Shown: positions 19,981-28,267 of the stretch, one piece after another
How positions within the stretch are numbered: position 1 is the stretch's first letter
How the letters are laid out: each line of letters opens with the position of its first letter
Source: a virus
DNA: 64,000 nt
Strand: one strand, 5' to 3'
IMG/VR virus record: IMGVR_UViG_3300034200_001099
Location: 1-64,000 of that record
Program-made: the position numbers and the translations under genes
The notes under the pieces: generated by a model
What the model was told of the DNA's origin: nothing
What the model saw: only the letters and a program-made list of their open reading frames with translations
The model's database searches: none

Positions 19981-22548
19981 ATGGCATACATAATTAAAAA
20001 TACTTCAGGTTTAGTTAACACACGAGTTACCGATACTGGTAGACAAAAATTGTCGGAGGGTAATTTTAATATTTCTTATTTTGCAATAGGGGATAGTGAA
20101 ATTTCATACAACACATTACCACAAACCTACAATCAATCTGATACGGTAATTTTAGAGCCACAATTTAATTCACAAAACAACTCAGGGGTACCGGAATCAA
20201 ATAGACAATATCTTAAATATCCTTATTTGGTGGATCAAGAACAAACAAACATATATGGTATACCATTTATGGATTCACAAGTAGAATCGGTTTTTAACCG
20301 AGCGGCCATGAGAGGGTTTTTTACAGGAAATACAAGTGCTACTACCGTAAATTGGAAAGCTTTAACGAATAATCAATACGTATCAACACCAAACTATGTT
20401 GTGGATATGTATTCTTTAAGTGGTTCTAACGAAATTAATGTCTATAGAATTGATTGTAATTCATTAAATAATACAACACCACAAATTGGAGATTTTATTA
20501 CAATATATTATGATGGATTGGCAAAAAATGATTGTAATTGTGTTGGATTCCCAACGCCTACACCGACACCAACACCAACGGCAACAATAGGAACAACACC
20601 AACACAAACTAATACCCCCACCGCATCAAATACTAATTCTGATCCGTGTGCGTCACCAACGCCAACACCATCACCAACAAGAACCCCTTGTTTAACCCCA
20701 TCACCAAGTGCGGCTTGTCCTTTACCGGAACCCCCAAGTTGTGAAAAAATGATGTTTAGTTGTTACCCAACACTTACATATAGAATCATAAATGTTTGTC
20801 AAGATAAACTTACATTAGATAGATCAACACCTGATTATACAAATTTTTCAGTTGAGTGTATTGCAAGGGCATTAATTTATCCTCCAAAAATGACACCACT
20901 TTATGATAGTTTTACCCCTGAACCTCATTGGAGTAAAAGTGTTATTGATTTTGAATCAGTTTGTGATACAGATCAATTTGATGTTAAAATTTGGAACATG
21001 AATATTCCTTGGACTGAAAATCCGGCCGGACTTATTTCAACAATTTATGACGATTACACAAAATTTGGGTCAATTGCTTATATTGGACAAAAAGAATATT
21101 TAGGATATACTACAAGTGCTCAAACATCAACAGATGATGTTTATTATTATAATTCTTTTGGAGATAAAAAAGTTGTTACACCAAAAGAACAAAAAGCAAT
21201 TGCCATTATTCACTACACTAATCAAACAATTGATTTCTTTTATGGTGAAAAATTCGCAATGCAACCTTACGATAGTCAAAATCCTGAAAACACACAAGGA
21301 CAAGCAAGAAATTTTAAATTATATATGCCAACTTTAATGTGGCATAAAAACACCGAATGTTGTTTTGGTCAAACATTCTATGTTGATCCACCTAATTTTG
21401 ATGGTAAAAATCTATTCCAAGTCCAATATACTAAATCGAATGTATCGTCAAACATGAATCAACCTGGTTTGAGATACTTTAACTTGTGGGATACATTTGC
21501 ACAATCAAATGGTTTACCAAGTAGAATTGGAAAAGTATATCCTGATTCACAAATGATAGTTATTGATGATGAAGAAGTTGTTGCGGCTCTTTCATATAAA
21601 TCAAATAGGAATTGGACATTACCGGCACCACAAATTTCTTTAATTACACCAAACACTTGTGGAACCTCAAATACAACCGGGGTTTTAACTGGTGGTTCAG
21701 AAACACTTTGGATAACATATAGGTTATCAAATAATTATGATTTTACAAATTCACTACATTGTAATTATTACAGTAGTTTAGTTGGAACCGAAAATGTTTG
21801 CACACCGGACACACCACAAAATGTTGCGGTTAGATTTGGTGGAGAATTTTATTGTTTGGTTCAACCAGGATACTCTCCAACAACAACTACAACAACATAT
21901 AGTCCGTTAACGACAACTACAACTAATAGTCCTGTTACAACAACTACAACAAACTATAGTCCGTTAACAACAACGACAACTAATAATCCTGTTACAACAA
22001 CAACAACACATTGTCCAACTTGTATTGTTCCAACAGGTTTTTACGCCACACAATTTGAAGTGTTGGCACAAAAGACGTTAAATGGTGTGAGACCTAACCC
22101 AACACAATGGAAACTTATAGATTTTACAGATCAAATAAGTGGTATGTTTGTCAATGGATATGTGACACAAGAATCGTTAACGGCAACAACTTTTGTTATT
22201 ACTTCAGAAAATTATTCGTCAGCCCCATTTTATAATTTAAATAATTATGTTGACTTAGTTCCTTTAAATACCACAACTCCAAAGTTAAATTTTGGTGATG
22301 AGTATTATTTTTACGGTAGTTTAGAAACTGATATTCAAGCAACAATTTATGAAATGAAATATAAAATAAATCTAAGTTCAACCGAGTTTTTGGTTTCTCA
22401 AAACCCAACATGGACTTTTGGAACTAAATCTTATGTTTCTGAAATTGCGTTATTAGACGAAAATAAAGATATTTTGGTTATGTCAAAATTACAGTCACCG
22501 GTTCTTAGACAAGGAATACAACAATATGTCGTAAAACTTGATTTGTAA
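19981..22548 (+). CDS. Thr-rich tail fibre protein with 'TDTGRQKL' N-terminal domain
   Basis: This is an 855-residue protein. The N-terminus 'SGLVNTRVTDTGRQKLSEG', followed by 'YFAIGDSEISYN', is a recurring start of phage tail or fibre proteins in T4-like marine phages and probably attaches the fibre to the virion. A Pro/Thr linker lies at about 193-245. A globular middle follows (about 250-630). A Thr-rich linker of four 'TTTTT' units separated by 'YSPL', 'NSPV' and 'NNPV' lies at about 636-678. The last 175 residues form a C-terminal tip domain. Two linker types in one fibre suggest a modular, exchangeable protein. The attachment role is inferred. Confidence 0.6.
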   Translation: MAYIIKNTSGLVNTRVTDTGRQKLSEGNFNISYFAIGDSEISYNTLPQTYNQSDTVILEPQFNSQNNSGVPESNRQYLKYPYLVDQEQTNIYGIPFMDSQVESVFNRAAMRGFFTGNTSATTVNWKALTNNQYVSTPNYVVDMYSLSGSNEINVYRIDCNSLNNTTPQIGDFITIYYDGLAKNDCNCVGFPTPTPTPTPTATIGTTPTQTNTPTASNTNSDPCASPTPTPSPTRTPCLTPSPSAACPLPEPPSCEKMMFSCYPTLTYRIINVCQDKLTLDRSTPDYTNFSVECIARALIYPPKMTPLYDSFTPEPHWSKSVIDFESVCDTDQFDVKIWNMNIPWTENPAGLISTIYDDYTKFGSIAYIGQKEYLGYTTSAQTSTDDVYYYNSFGDKKVVTPKEQKAIAIIHYTNQTIDFFYGEKFAMQPYDSQNPENTQGQARNFKLYMPTLMWHKNTECCFGQTFYVDPPNFDGKNLFQVQYTKSNVSSNMNQPGLRYFNLWDTFAQSNGLPSRIGKVYPDSQMIVIDDEEVVAALSYKSNRNWTLPAPQISLITPNTCGTSNTTGVLTGGSETLWITYRLSNNYDFTNSLHCNYYSSLVGTENVCTPDTPQNVAVRFGGEFYCLVQPGYSPTTTTTTYSPLTTTTTNSPVTTTTTNYSPLTTTTTNNPVTTTTTHCPTCIVPTGFYATQFEVLAQKTLNGVRPNPTQWKLIDFTDQISGMFVNGYVTQESLTATTFVITSENYSSAPFYNLNNYVDLVPLNTTTPKLNFGDEYYFYGSLETDIQATIYEMKYKINLSSTEFLVSQNPTWTFGTKSYVSEIALLDENKDILVMSKLQSPVLRQGIQQYVVKLDL
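20562..20710 (+). repeat. Pro/Thr-coding repeat inside fibre gene
   Basis: The tract encodes '[10 protein letters not shown]' and related 'SPTPTPSPTRTP' units and is a degenerate copy of the microsatellite-like sequence at 16308-16655. It is shorter and more degraded. Confidence 0.65.
21876..22012 (+). repeat. Thr-coding tandem repeat inside fibre gene
   Basis: Two imperfect copies of a unit of about 66 bases encode alternating runs of five Thr residues and short 'SPL' or 'SPV' spacers. The copies differ by several third-position changes, so the repeat is not recent. Confidence 0.6.
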
Positions 22549-22603
22549 GATAAACTACATTTTTTTTTATAATGTCTTATAATATTTAAATACCATTAAA
22601 TTT

Positions 22604-23209
22604 ATGAATAAAAATTTAAAAAACTCACCCAAAGTATTGGGATTAGACATCTCAACAAAAACAATTGGTTGGGCTTTATTTGACATCCAAACTAAAGAAC
22701 TTTTAGAACTTACTCACATATCTCCAAGACCTAAGTTAGATAATGACAAAGACAAATTAAAAGAATTATTGGTAAAATCTGAAATTTTTGCCGAAAAATT
22801 AAAAGAATATAAAAATCTTGGAATTGTTAGAATCGTAATAGAAGAACCCCTTTTAAATTCAAATAATGTTTATACGGTTCAAACCCTATTAAGATTCAAT
22901 AGTTTTGTTTTTAAAGAAATATATAATATTTTAGGTATAGTGCCAGAATTCATATCTACGTATAATTCAAGAAAGTATGCGTTTCCTGATCTTATTAAAG
23001 AAAATGATAAAAATAAATTTGTTTTATTTGGAGGATTACCAAAAAATATTGATAAAAAAATGATAATCTGGGAAAAAGTTGCTAAACTTGAGCCACAAAT
23101 AAAATGGTTATACACAAAAAATAATACTCTAAGAAAAGAAAATTTTGATCAAACAGATGCCTATACATGCGTATTGGGTCTTATGAGATTAAAAGAAATT
23201 TGGGTATAA
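22604..23209 (+). CDS. RuvC-like Holliday junction resolvase (RNase H fold)
   Basis: This 201-residue protein has the three acidic motifs of RuvC-type nucleases in order. 'VLGLDISTKTIGWAL' (D15) is the first strand, 'RIVIEEPL' (about 77-83) carries the catalytic Glu, and 'DQTDAYTCVLG' near residue 180 carries the closing Asp. The length is close to the usual 170-200 residues of single-domain resolvases. It probably resolves branched DNA before packaging, as T4 gp49 does. It is the first DNA-metabolism gene after the tail block and converges with the minus-strand adhesin genes. Confidence 0.75.
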   Translation: MNKNLKNSPKVLGLDISTKTIGWALFDIQTKELLELTHISPRPKLDNDKDKLKELLVKSEIFAEKLKEYKNLGIVRIVIEEPLLNSNNVYTVQTLLRFNSFVFKEIYNILGIVPEFISTYNSRKYAFPDLIKENDKNKFVLFGGLPKNIDKKMIIWEKVAKLEPQIKWLYTKNNTLRKENFDQTDAYTCVLGLMRLKEIWV

Positions 23210-23232
23210 ATTAATCGTTAAATTTCTTGTTT

Positions 23233-24504
23233 TTAACACACAAACGGTGATTGAATAATTGTAACATTCTGAGGATTGTTCGATGTTGGTGTTGTTGTTG
23301 AACATACTGGTATAGATGAGTATGGTGAAATTGATTGCGACGACTCACCATTACAATCTGTGTATCTAATACTTACTTTAGATGGGCTATTATTACTTGC
23401 GGTATATTTATATAACACACACGGGGTCGCACTTGGAGTTGGTGTTGGTGTCATAGTTGGAGTCGTTGTTGGTGTTGGAGTTAGATTAGGTATACAATCT
23501 AAACAAGCTCCACTAACACTAGAACCAATTTCAGTTATAAGGACAATTGAGTCAACACCACTAATATTTTCAAATAGACCATCGTAAATAACACAATAAC
23601 CTTGACCATTTATAGTTGCGTTATAAACATATCCTTCTTTTGCTTGTGTGGTTCCTGAAACTAAAACAAGATCCGAAGTGTAATAGTCAATACCTGTGAA
23701 ACAATCTTTGAATTTTTTACTGTTAGCACATTGTATTATTTCATTAATGGAGTTAAATATTACTTCTCCTGAAAAATTACAACTATATGATAACATTGGT
23801 GTTGGTGTTGGGGTTGGTGATAGAGTTGGTGTTTGTGACGGTGATATATTTATCACAGAAACATTCATTGATAGTCCACCACAAATATTAGATACCGTTG
23901 GAGTTGGTGTTGGAGTTGGTGTTGGAGTATTTGTTGGAGTAGCACTAGGTGTTGAAGGTATGTAACAATCAAATATAGCGTCAAAATCAAAATTTTCACA
24001 AGGCGATGTTGTTGTGGTTGTTGTTATGCATATACCACCATACATAACAGTGTCGTCAAAATCGGGACATACAGAAGAGCTACCATAAGGACCAAATTGA
24101 TCACAAGGGTTACTAAGAGTTTGGGATAAACACCACCTTGTTTCACCTGACGAATAGTAAATAACAAACCCTGTGGTTTGTCCTGTGAAATAAGAATTTA
24201 CATCATAAGTTCCGGCATATTGGTAAGTATCGTTATAGATATTATCGTTTTGAATACAATAAAATTGGGTGCAATCACATGCTTCTATAAATTCAATCTT
24301 ACCAGTTAAATCAGTCCCATATTTGGTTAAACCATCTGAAAAAGTTGCGGATACCAACTCAGTTCCTGTAGTACAAGCAACATCTGTATAAATTACCGTT
24401 CCTGATAACAAATCATTACCATATAAGGTAGTTGTTAGTGCCGAAAAACACAGATTAACAAAATCAGTTCCAATTGAAAAATCACCTAAATTATTACAAG
24501 CCAT
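23233..24504 (-). CDS. Pro/Thr-linker adhesin on the minus strand
   Basis: This 423-residue protein has four small Cys-containing modules separated by Pro/Thr linkers at about 185-207, 225-240 and 345-365. The C-terminal module ('CVLYKYTAS', then 'IRYTDCNGE') is a relative of the tip of the plus-strand protein at 16086-16844. The gene starts one base after the stop of the 72-residue minus-strand gene, so the two form an operon. It lies between the resolvase and primase genes, opposite in direction to all its neighbours. It looks like an alternative receptor-binding fibre. No signal peptide is present. Confidence 0.6.
   Translation of the reverse strand: MACNNLGDFSIGTDFVNLCFSALTTTLYGNDLLSGTVIYTDVACTTGTELVSATFSDGLTKYGTDLTGKIEFIEACDCTQFYCIQNDNIYNDTYQYAGTYDVNSYFTGQTTGFVIYYSSGETRWCLSQTLSNPCDQFGPYGSSSVCPDFDDTVMYGGICITTTTTTSPCENFDFDAIFDCYIPSTPSATPTNTPTPTPTPTPTVSNICGGLSMNVSVINISPSQTPTLSPTPTPTPMLSYSCNFSGEVIFNSINEIIQCANSKKFKDCFTGIDYYTSDLVLVSGTTQAKEGYVYNATINGQGYCVIYDGLFENISGVDSIVLITEIGSSVSGACLDCIPNLTPTPTTTPTMTPTPTPSATPCVLYKYTASNNSPSKVSIRYTDCNGESSQSISPYSSIPVCSTTTPTSNNPQNVTIIQSPFVC
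23429..23486 (-). repeat. Inverted Pro/Thr-coding repeat, copy 1
   Basis: On the plus strand this reads as 'ggagttggtgttggtgtc' type sequence, the reverse complement of the tracts at 16308-16655 and 20562-20710. It could pair with those tracts in recombination. Confidence 0.6.
23798..23959 (-). repeat. Inverted Pro/Thr-coding repeat, copies 2 and 3
   Basis: Two blocks of 'gttggagttggtgttgga' type sequence encode the PTPTPTP linkers of the minus-strand adhesin. They are separated by a short coding stretch without repeats. Confidence 0.6.
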
Positions 24505-24505
24505 A

Positions 24506-24724
24506 CTAACTAAAAGTTTCTGTTACCACACAATCATTATCATCCACAACTTTCACCTCAAAGGAGGCCATACCATAAAAAACTGAAGGTAGGTCAAAAA
24601 CATAAGGAATATCACCACTATTAATGGTTGCAATATAAATACAAGTGGTAAAACCTGTATCGCAAGTATATACGTCAAATGGGCTTGCCCCTGAGAGTCC
24701 GTTTAATGTTATTTGTGTTGGCAT
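24506..24724 (-). CDS. Short adhesin module, paralogue of the 16086 N-terminal domain
   Basis: This 72-residue protein starts 'MPTQITLNGLSGASPFDVYTC', which parallels '[22 protein letters not shown]' at 16086. Both then carry 'C.Y.......I...I' and a 'F....D...C' ending. It lacks the Pro/Thr linker and the tip module and stops one base before the ATG of the 23233-24504 gene. It may be a separate small subunit, or the N-terminal module of one protein that has been split by a stop codon. Confidence 0.55.
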   Translation of the reverse strand: MPTQITLNGLSGASPFDVYTCDTGFTTCIYIATINSGDIPYVFDLPSVFYGMASFEVKVVDDNDCVVTETFS

Positions 24725-24731
24725 ATCAGTA

Positions 24732-24739
24732 ATAAATAT
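24732..24739 (-). promoter_or_regulatory. TATTTAT box for the minus-strand adhesin operon
   Basis: On the minus strand ATATTTAT lies 7 nt before the ATG at 24724. It occurs in the divergent gap between the adhesin operon and the primase gene. Its presence before virion-type genes on both strands argues for a directional element. Confidence 0.45.
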
Positions 24740-24799
24740 AAAAGAAACTAAAACTTTGTGTAGTTGATGTATTGAAACTTTATGATTATATTATAAGAG

Positions 24800-25699
24800 A
24801 TGGACGAGTTTGATACTATTGTTGAAATTATTAGTGAATTTTTGGGTGAACCAAAAAAAGTTTATGAAAATACTTCACAGGTGTCTTGGAATTGTCCAGT
24901 GTGTGATGAAGGTGGGAATAAAGGTAATTTAGAGGTTAATATAGAAAAGTCACTCTTTCATTGTTGGAGTTGTGGTGACTATGAGGGAACTCACGGGTCT
25001 TTGGGTAAGTTATTTGATAAATTTGGTAATAAGAAACAAAAGAAATTATATCAGGTATTAAAACCTGAAACCATAATAAAACGAGAGAGAAAGAAAAAAA
25101 CATTAAAACTACCGGACAGATTTACACAATTTAAAGATTCAAGTAAGGTTTATCCAATTAGAAGACAAGCAATGAATTATCTAAATAGTCGTGGTATCAC
25201 AGATGATATGATTGAAAGGTATGGTATTGGTTTTTGTGATAACGGAGACCACGCTGGTCGTATTGTAATTCCATCGTATAATAAAAAAGGAGAACTTAAT
25301 TACTATATTGCAAGAAGTTGGGATCCAATGTCAAGGGCGAAATATAAGAACCCTGAAGCAGAAAAAGATAAAATTATATTTTGGGAAAATCTTATTGACT
25401 GGAACAAAGATATATTTTTGGTTGAGGGTGCTTTTGATGGGTTATTTTTAGATAATGTAATCCCTTTGTTGGGTAAACACATGTCCGAACTTTTATTTGA
25501 AACAATATATATGAATGCCAAAAGTAATGTTATTATTTGTTTGGATGCCGATGCATGGCAAAATGCGGTTAAACTTTACCACGAGTTAAATGGTGGTGAA
25601 TTATGGGGTAGAATAAAATTGGTTAAACTACCTGACAACAAGGATATCGCCGACCTAAGAGGTGAAATAAAAGATGAATATTATCATATAATAAAATAA
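24800..25699 (+). CDS. DNA primase, DnaG type (zinc finger + TOPRIM)
   Basis: This 299-residue protein has an N-terminal zinc-binding domain with CPVC at 32-35 and CWSC at 55-58. A middle segment has 'YLNSRGITDDMIERYGIGF', a typical DnaG feature. A TOPRIM domain follows with VEGAFDG at 208-214 (catalytic Glu) and CLDADAW at 247-253 (Asp pair for Mg2+). It is shorter than bacterial DnaG and lacks the C-terminal helicase-binding region, as in T4 gp61. It makes RNA primers for lagging-strand synthesis. The stop overlaps the ATG of the nuclease gene. Confidence 0.85.
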   Translation: MDEFDTIVEIISEFLGEPKKVYENTSQVSWNCPVCDEGGNKGNLEVNIEKSLFHCWSCGDYEGTHGSLGKLFDKFGNKKQKKLYQVLKPETIIKRERKKKTLKLPDRFTQFKDSSKVYPIRRQAMNYLNSRGITDDMIERYGIGFCDNGDHAGRIVIPSYNKKGELNYYIARSWDPMSRAKYKNPEAEKDKIIFWENLIDWNKDIFLVEGAFDGLFLDNVIPLLGKHMSELLFETIYMNAKSNVIICLDADAWQNAVKLYHELNGGELWGRIKLVKLPDNKDIADLRGEIKDEYYHIIK

Positions 25700-26562
25700 T
25701 GGATTTAAAAAAAATTGCACAAGAAATAAGAGACATCATCTCTGAAAGACAAAAAGAATTCCAACTTACCTTTGAGGAGGAAAGTCATAAATATACCATG
25801 TTGGACGATAAAGGTGATTTAAGAAGTGATTTTCCTTCTGTATCTAAAGTCATGAAACTTTTTTACGACGAGTTTCCAACTGAACAGGCGGCATTTAATA
25901 AGGCTGGTGGAGATCCCGATGAGGCAGAAAGATTAGTCAATGAATGGGCGGAGTTAGGAAGAAAATCAGCTAACTTGGGGTCTCGTTGTCACTTCTTTTT
26001 AGAGGAACACACTCTTAAAGAGTTTGGGATTGATAAAGTGGTTCGTCAACCAATATTTGATTGTGATGCCGAACAAATCATCAAAAGTGATACTATGATA
26101 ATTGCTGGTAAAAGATATATTGAATTAATCAAAGAAAGAGGGTGCGTGTTGATTGATACTGAGATTGTTTTAGGGCACCCTGAACTTGGATATACCGGTC
26201 AACCCGATAAGGTATGGTTGGTTATTGGAACAAACGGAAAGGTCGGTATTTTGATAACAGACTGGAAATCAAATAAGCCAAAAAACTTTGAGGTTACTCG
26301 TTATACAAAAAAAATGAAAAAACCTTTTGAAGATTTACCTGACAACGCATTGGGTCACTATAACACTCAATTACCCTTTTATGGTAAACTAATTTTGAAA
26401 ATGTTGGAAGGATCAAAATATGAAGACATACAACTTTTAGGTTGTATTATTGTGTTAATAACAGAAGAAAGAGAGTATCACGAACATCGAGTTTCTAAAA
26501 AAACTATAAATAAAATTCTTGAAATGGATATAAAACAACATTTGACTAAACTTAAAAAATAA
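25699..26562 (+). CDS. PD-(D/E)XK nuclease, RecB/Cas4-like
   Basis: This 287-residue protein has 'GSRCHFFLE' at about 94-102 (the His-containing first motif), GQPDKVW at 167-173 (Asp motif), DWKSNK at 188-193 (E/D-x-K motif) and 'QLPFY' at 224-228 (Q...Y motif IV). This order is the RecB/Cas4 exonuclease family pattern. It lacks the four Cys residues of an Fe-S cluster, so it is closer to phage recombination exonucleases than to Cas4. Coupled translation with the primase (one-base overlap) suggests a role in replication or recombination. Confidence 0.7.
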   Translation: MDLKKIAQEIRDIISERQKEFQLTFEEESHKYTMLDDKGDLRSDFPSVSKVMKLFYDEFPTEQAAFNKAGGDPDEAERLVNEWAELGRKSANLGSRCHFFLEEHTLKEFGIDKVVRQPIFDCDAEQIIKSDTMIIAGKRYIELIKERGCVLIDTEIVLGHPELGYTGQPDKVWLVIGTNGKVGILITDWKSNKPKNFEVTRYTKKMKKPFEDLPDNALGHYNTQLPFYGKLILKMLEGSKYEDIQLLGCIIVLITEEREYHEHRVSKKTINKILEMDIKQHLTKLKK

Positions 26563-26575
26563 ACTATTATTGAGT

Positions 26576-26665
26576 ATGGGAACTACAACTACACCAATTT
26601 GGTATACCAACACAAGTTGGGACACCACAACAATTAAAATAAATGTAAATTATATTATAAAATGA
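26576..26665 (+). CDS. Possible 29-residue peptide
   Basis: The frame opens at ATG 26576 and encodes a Thr/Ile-rich peptide beginning 'MGTTTTPIWYTNTSW'. The stop codon overlaps the ATG of the zinc-ribbon gene (ATGA), the same junction as at many real gene pairs here. It fills most of an otherwise empty 99-base gap. The coding nature is uncertain because of its size. Confidence 0.25.
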   Translation: MGTTTTPIWYTNTSWDTTTIKINVNYIIK

Positions 26666-26880
26666 GCGACGACATCATAAGACCAAAAATTAACTTGAAA
26701 GAACAAAAAACGATCAAGTGTGAAAAATGTGAATCAAAATACTTCAAAGAAGTAACAATGTTAAAGAAAGTTCCTAAATTATTAACAGGAAGTCATGAAG
26801 ACACAATTGTGCCATTTCCTACATATATGTGTAATGAGTGTGGTTATGTGAATAAAGACTTTGAATTATTTATTGACTGA
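26662..26880 (+). CDS. Small zinc-ribbon protein, 72 residues
   Basis: Two CxxC pairs, 'CEKCESKYF' near residue 21 and 'CNECGYV' near residue 60, are spaced as in a rubredoxin-like zinc ribbon. Small proteins of this kind are common in T4-like phages and often act as transcription or recombination accessory factors. The specific role is unknown. It overlaps the next ATG by one base (TGATGAG). Confidence 0.6.
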   Translation: MSDDIIRPKINLKEQKTIKCEKCESKYFKEVTMLKKVPKLLTGSHEDTIVPFPTYMCNECGYVNKDFELFID

Positions 26881-27023
26881 TGAGATTAGGGGACATGACA
26901 ATTAGTGAAGCTTATCCACATCTTAAAATTGTGGCATTGGCGTATGATTTAAAATTAAACAGGGTTAAAGATTTTAAGTTTGCTAGACTTATCTTGGCCA
27001 ATCTTTATAATAGAGAATCATGT
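26880..27023 (+). CDS. Small hypothetical protein, 47 residues
   Basis: The frame starts with ATG overlapping the previous stop and ends with a stop overlapping the next ATG at 27020, so both junctions are translationally coupled. The sequence begins 'MRLGDMTISEAYPHLKIVAL' and is helical and mildly basic, without Cys or membrane segments. No family was recognised. Confidence 0.5.
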
Positions 27024-27256
27024 TAACATACAAAGAATTTTATATTTGGTTAGAGGGTTATCTTTATGGTAAACTTGAAAATAAACAGATTGATATATCA
27101 CCAATTGTTGAAAAGATGAGCCATGTTAAGGAGGAAAAACATGAATCAATTAAAATCACACCATTTGAGAGAATACCAATTCCAATAAACCCAATTACAA
27201 TAAACCCATTTTCAGAAGATGACGATTTGGGATATCCACCAAAAATAGTAATGTAA
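27020..27256 (+). CDS. Small hypothetical protein, 78 residues
   Basis: This begins 'MLTYKEFYIWLEGYLYG', a motif seen in several phage small proteins, and ends in a Pro/Ile-rich tail ('PIPINPITINPF'). The 4-nt overlap with the preceding gene supports it. No function can be assigned. Confidence 0.5.
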   Translation: MLTYKEFYIWLEGYLYGKLENKQIDISPIVEKMSHVKEEKHESIKITPFERIPIPINPITINPFSEDDDLGYPPKIVM

Positions 27257-27258
27257 TT

Positions 27259-27636
27259 ATGAAATCAAGTATAATATTAAACATCTTTTTGTTTTTTATT
27301 ACATTCACATCTGTATCTCAGATAATAGGAGCGACATATAAGCTTGATAGTATAGAAATTGCTCAATATGATTTACCGACAGAGGTGACATGGTATAACG
27401 CTAAAAGAGAGTGTAAAGAATTAGGTAAAGGTTGGAGATTACCAACTAAAGACGAATTAGAAAAAATGTATGAAAATAAGGACCTTATCGGTAATTTTGT
27501 TAATACTAATTATTGGAGTTCTACAGAGTATAGTTCTGATTATGTTTGGATGCAAGTGTTTACACACAAACTTATAGCAATAACCTTAAAAGAAGGTCAT
27601 ATTAATGCTAGAGCAGTTAAAACAATAAAACAATAA
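27259..27636 (+). CDS. Secreted Lcl/DUF1566-like protein
   Basis: This 125-residue protein has an N-terminal hydrophobic signal-like segment of about 22 residues ('ILNIFLFFITFTSVSQ'). The rest carries 'TWYNAKRECKELGKGWRLPTKDEL', 'NYWSSTEY' and 'HINARAVK'. The 'GWRLPT', 'YWSSTE' and 'ARAVR'-type elements are the signature of the Lcl/DUF1566 and FGE-like C-type lectin fold used in surface binding. It lies in a DNA-metabolism operon, where an exported binding protein is unexpected. A possible role is alteration of the infected cell surface. Confidence 0.65.
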   Translation: MKSSIILNIFLFFITFTSVSQIIGATYKLDSIEIAQYDLPTEVTWYNAKRECKELGKGWRLPTKDELEKMYENKDLIGNFVNTNYWSSTEYSSDYVWMQVFTHKLIAITLKEGHINARAVKTIKQ

Positions 27637-27646
27637 AATAATAAAA

Positions 27647-28267
27647 ATGACTAATTTAAAAAAAGTATTTACTGAAATATACGAAAGTAATTCTTGGACT
27701 AGTTCCGAAAGTAGGTCAGGACTTGGTTCTGAATTGCTTAGCACTGAAACAATACGAAAAGAACTACCAGAAGTATTTAAAAAATTCAACATTAAAAGTG
27801 TTTTGGATATACCATGTGGGGATTTTAATTGGATGAATAATGTTGACTTAAAAGAGGTCCATTATATTGGTGCTGATATTGTGGAAAATATGATTGAGGA
27901 CAACAAAAATAATTTTAAAGATTATGAATTTAAAGTTTTAGATATAACTGAAGACGATCTACCCGAAGTAGACTTAATTTTTGCTAGAGACATTTTAGGT
28001 CATTTTGATTATGAAAATATTGAAAAAACAATAAAAAACATAATTCGTAGTGGCAGTAAATATTTGTTAACAACTTCTTTTACAAAATGGGAATATAATG
28101 TAGACATAAAAAATGGTGATTGGAGACCAATAAATTTAATGTTAAAACCATTTTTATTTAAACCAATTTATCTAATTAATGAAAATTGTTTTGAAGGAGA
28201 TTTTCAATATAATGACAAATGTCTTATATTATTTGACTTAAATAAACTTTATTGTGGATTAAAATGA
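27647..28267 (+). CDS. Class I SAM-dependent methyltransferase
   Basis: This 206-residue protein has motif I 'SVLDIPCGDFNW' at about 51-62 and motif II 'YIGADIVENMI'. 'YEFKVLDITEDDLPEVDLIFARDILGHF' supplies the following strands and the post-motif. It has no NPPY or SPPY motif, so a nucleobase N-methyltransferase acting on DNA is unlikely. Small-molecule, glycan or protein methylation fits better. The 'P.GD.nWm' version of motif I is common among phage and capsule-locus methyltransferases. The stop overlaps the next ATG. Confidence 0.65.
   Translation: MTNLKKVFTEIYESNSWTSSESRSGLGSELLSTETIRKELPEVFKKFNIKSVLDIPCGDFNWMNNVDLKEVHYIGADIVENMIEDNKNNFKDYEFKVLDITEDDLPEVDLIFARDILGHFDYENIEKTIKNIIRSGSKYLLTTSFTKWEYNVDIKNGDWRPINLMLKPFLFKPIYLINENCFEGDFQYNDKCLILFDLNKLYCGLK

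Noticed and set aside
22604-23209. Cas9/TnpB-like RuvC domain because of 'GLDISTKTIGWAL'
   Set aside because: The protein is 201 residues with all three acidic motifs contiguous and no HNH, bridge helix or zinc finger, which fits a resolvase rather than a Cas9 or TnpB relative.
23276-23965. Plus-strand frames opposite the minus-strand adhesin
   Set aside because: They consist of Val-Gly runs that are shadows of the PTPT linker; the minus-strand frame is continuous for 423 residues with paralogues.
25699-26562. Cas4 annotation of the PD-(D/E)XK nuclease
   Set aside because: No cysteine cluster for an Fe-S centre and no cas genes nearby.
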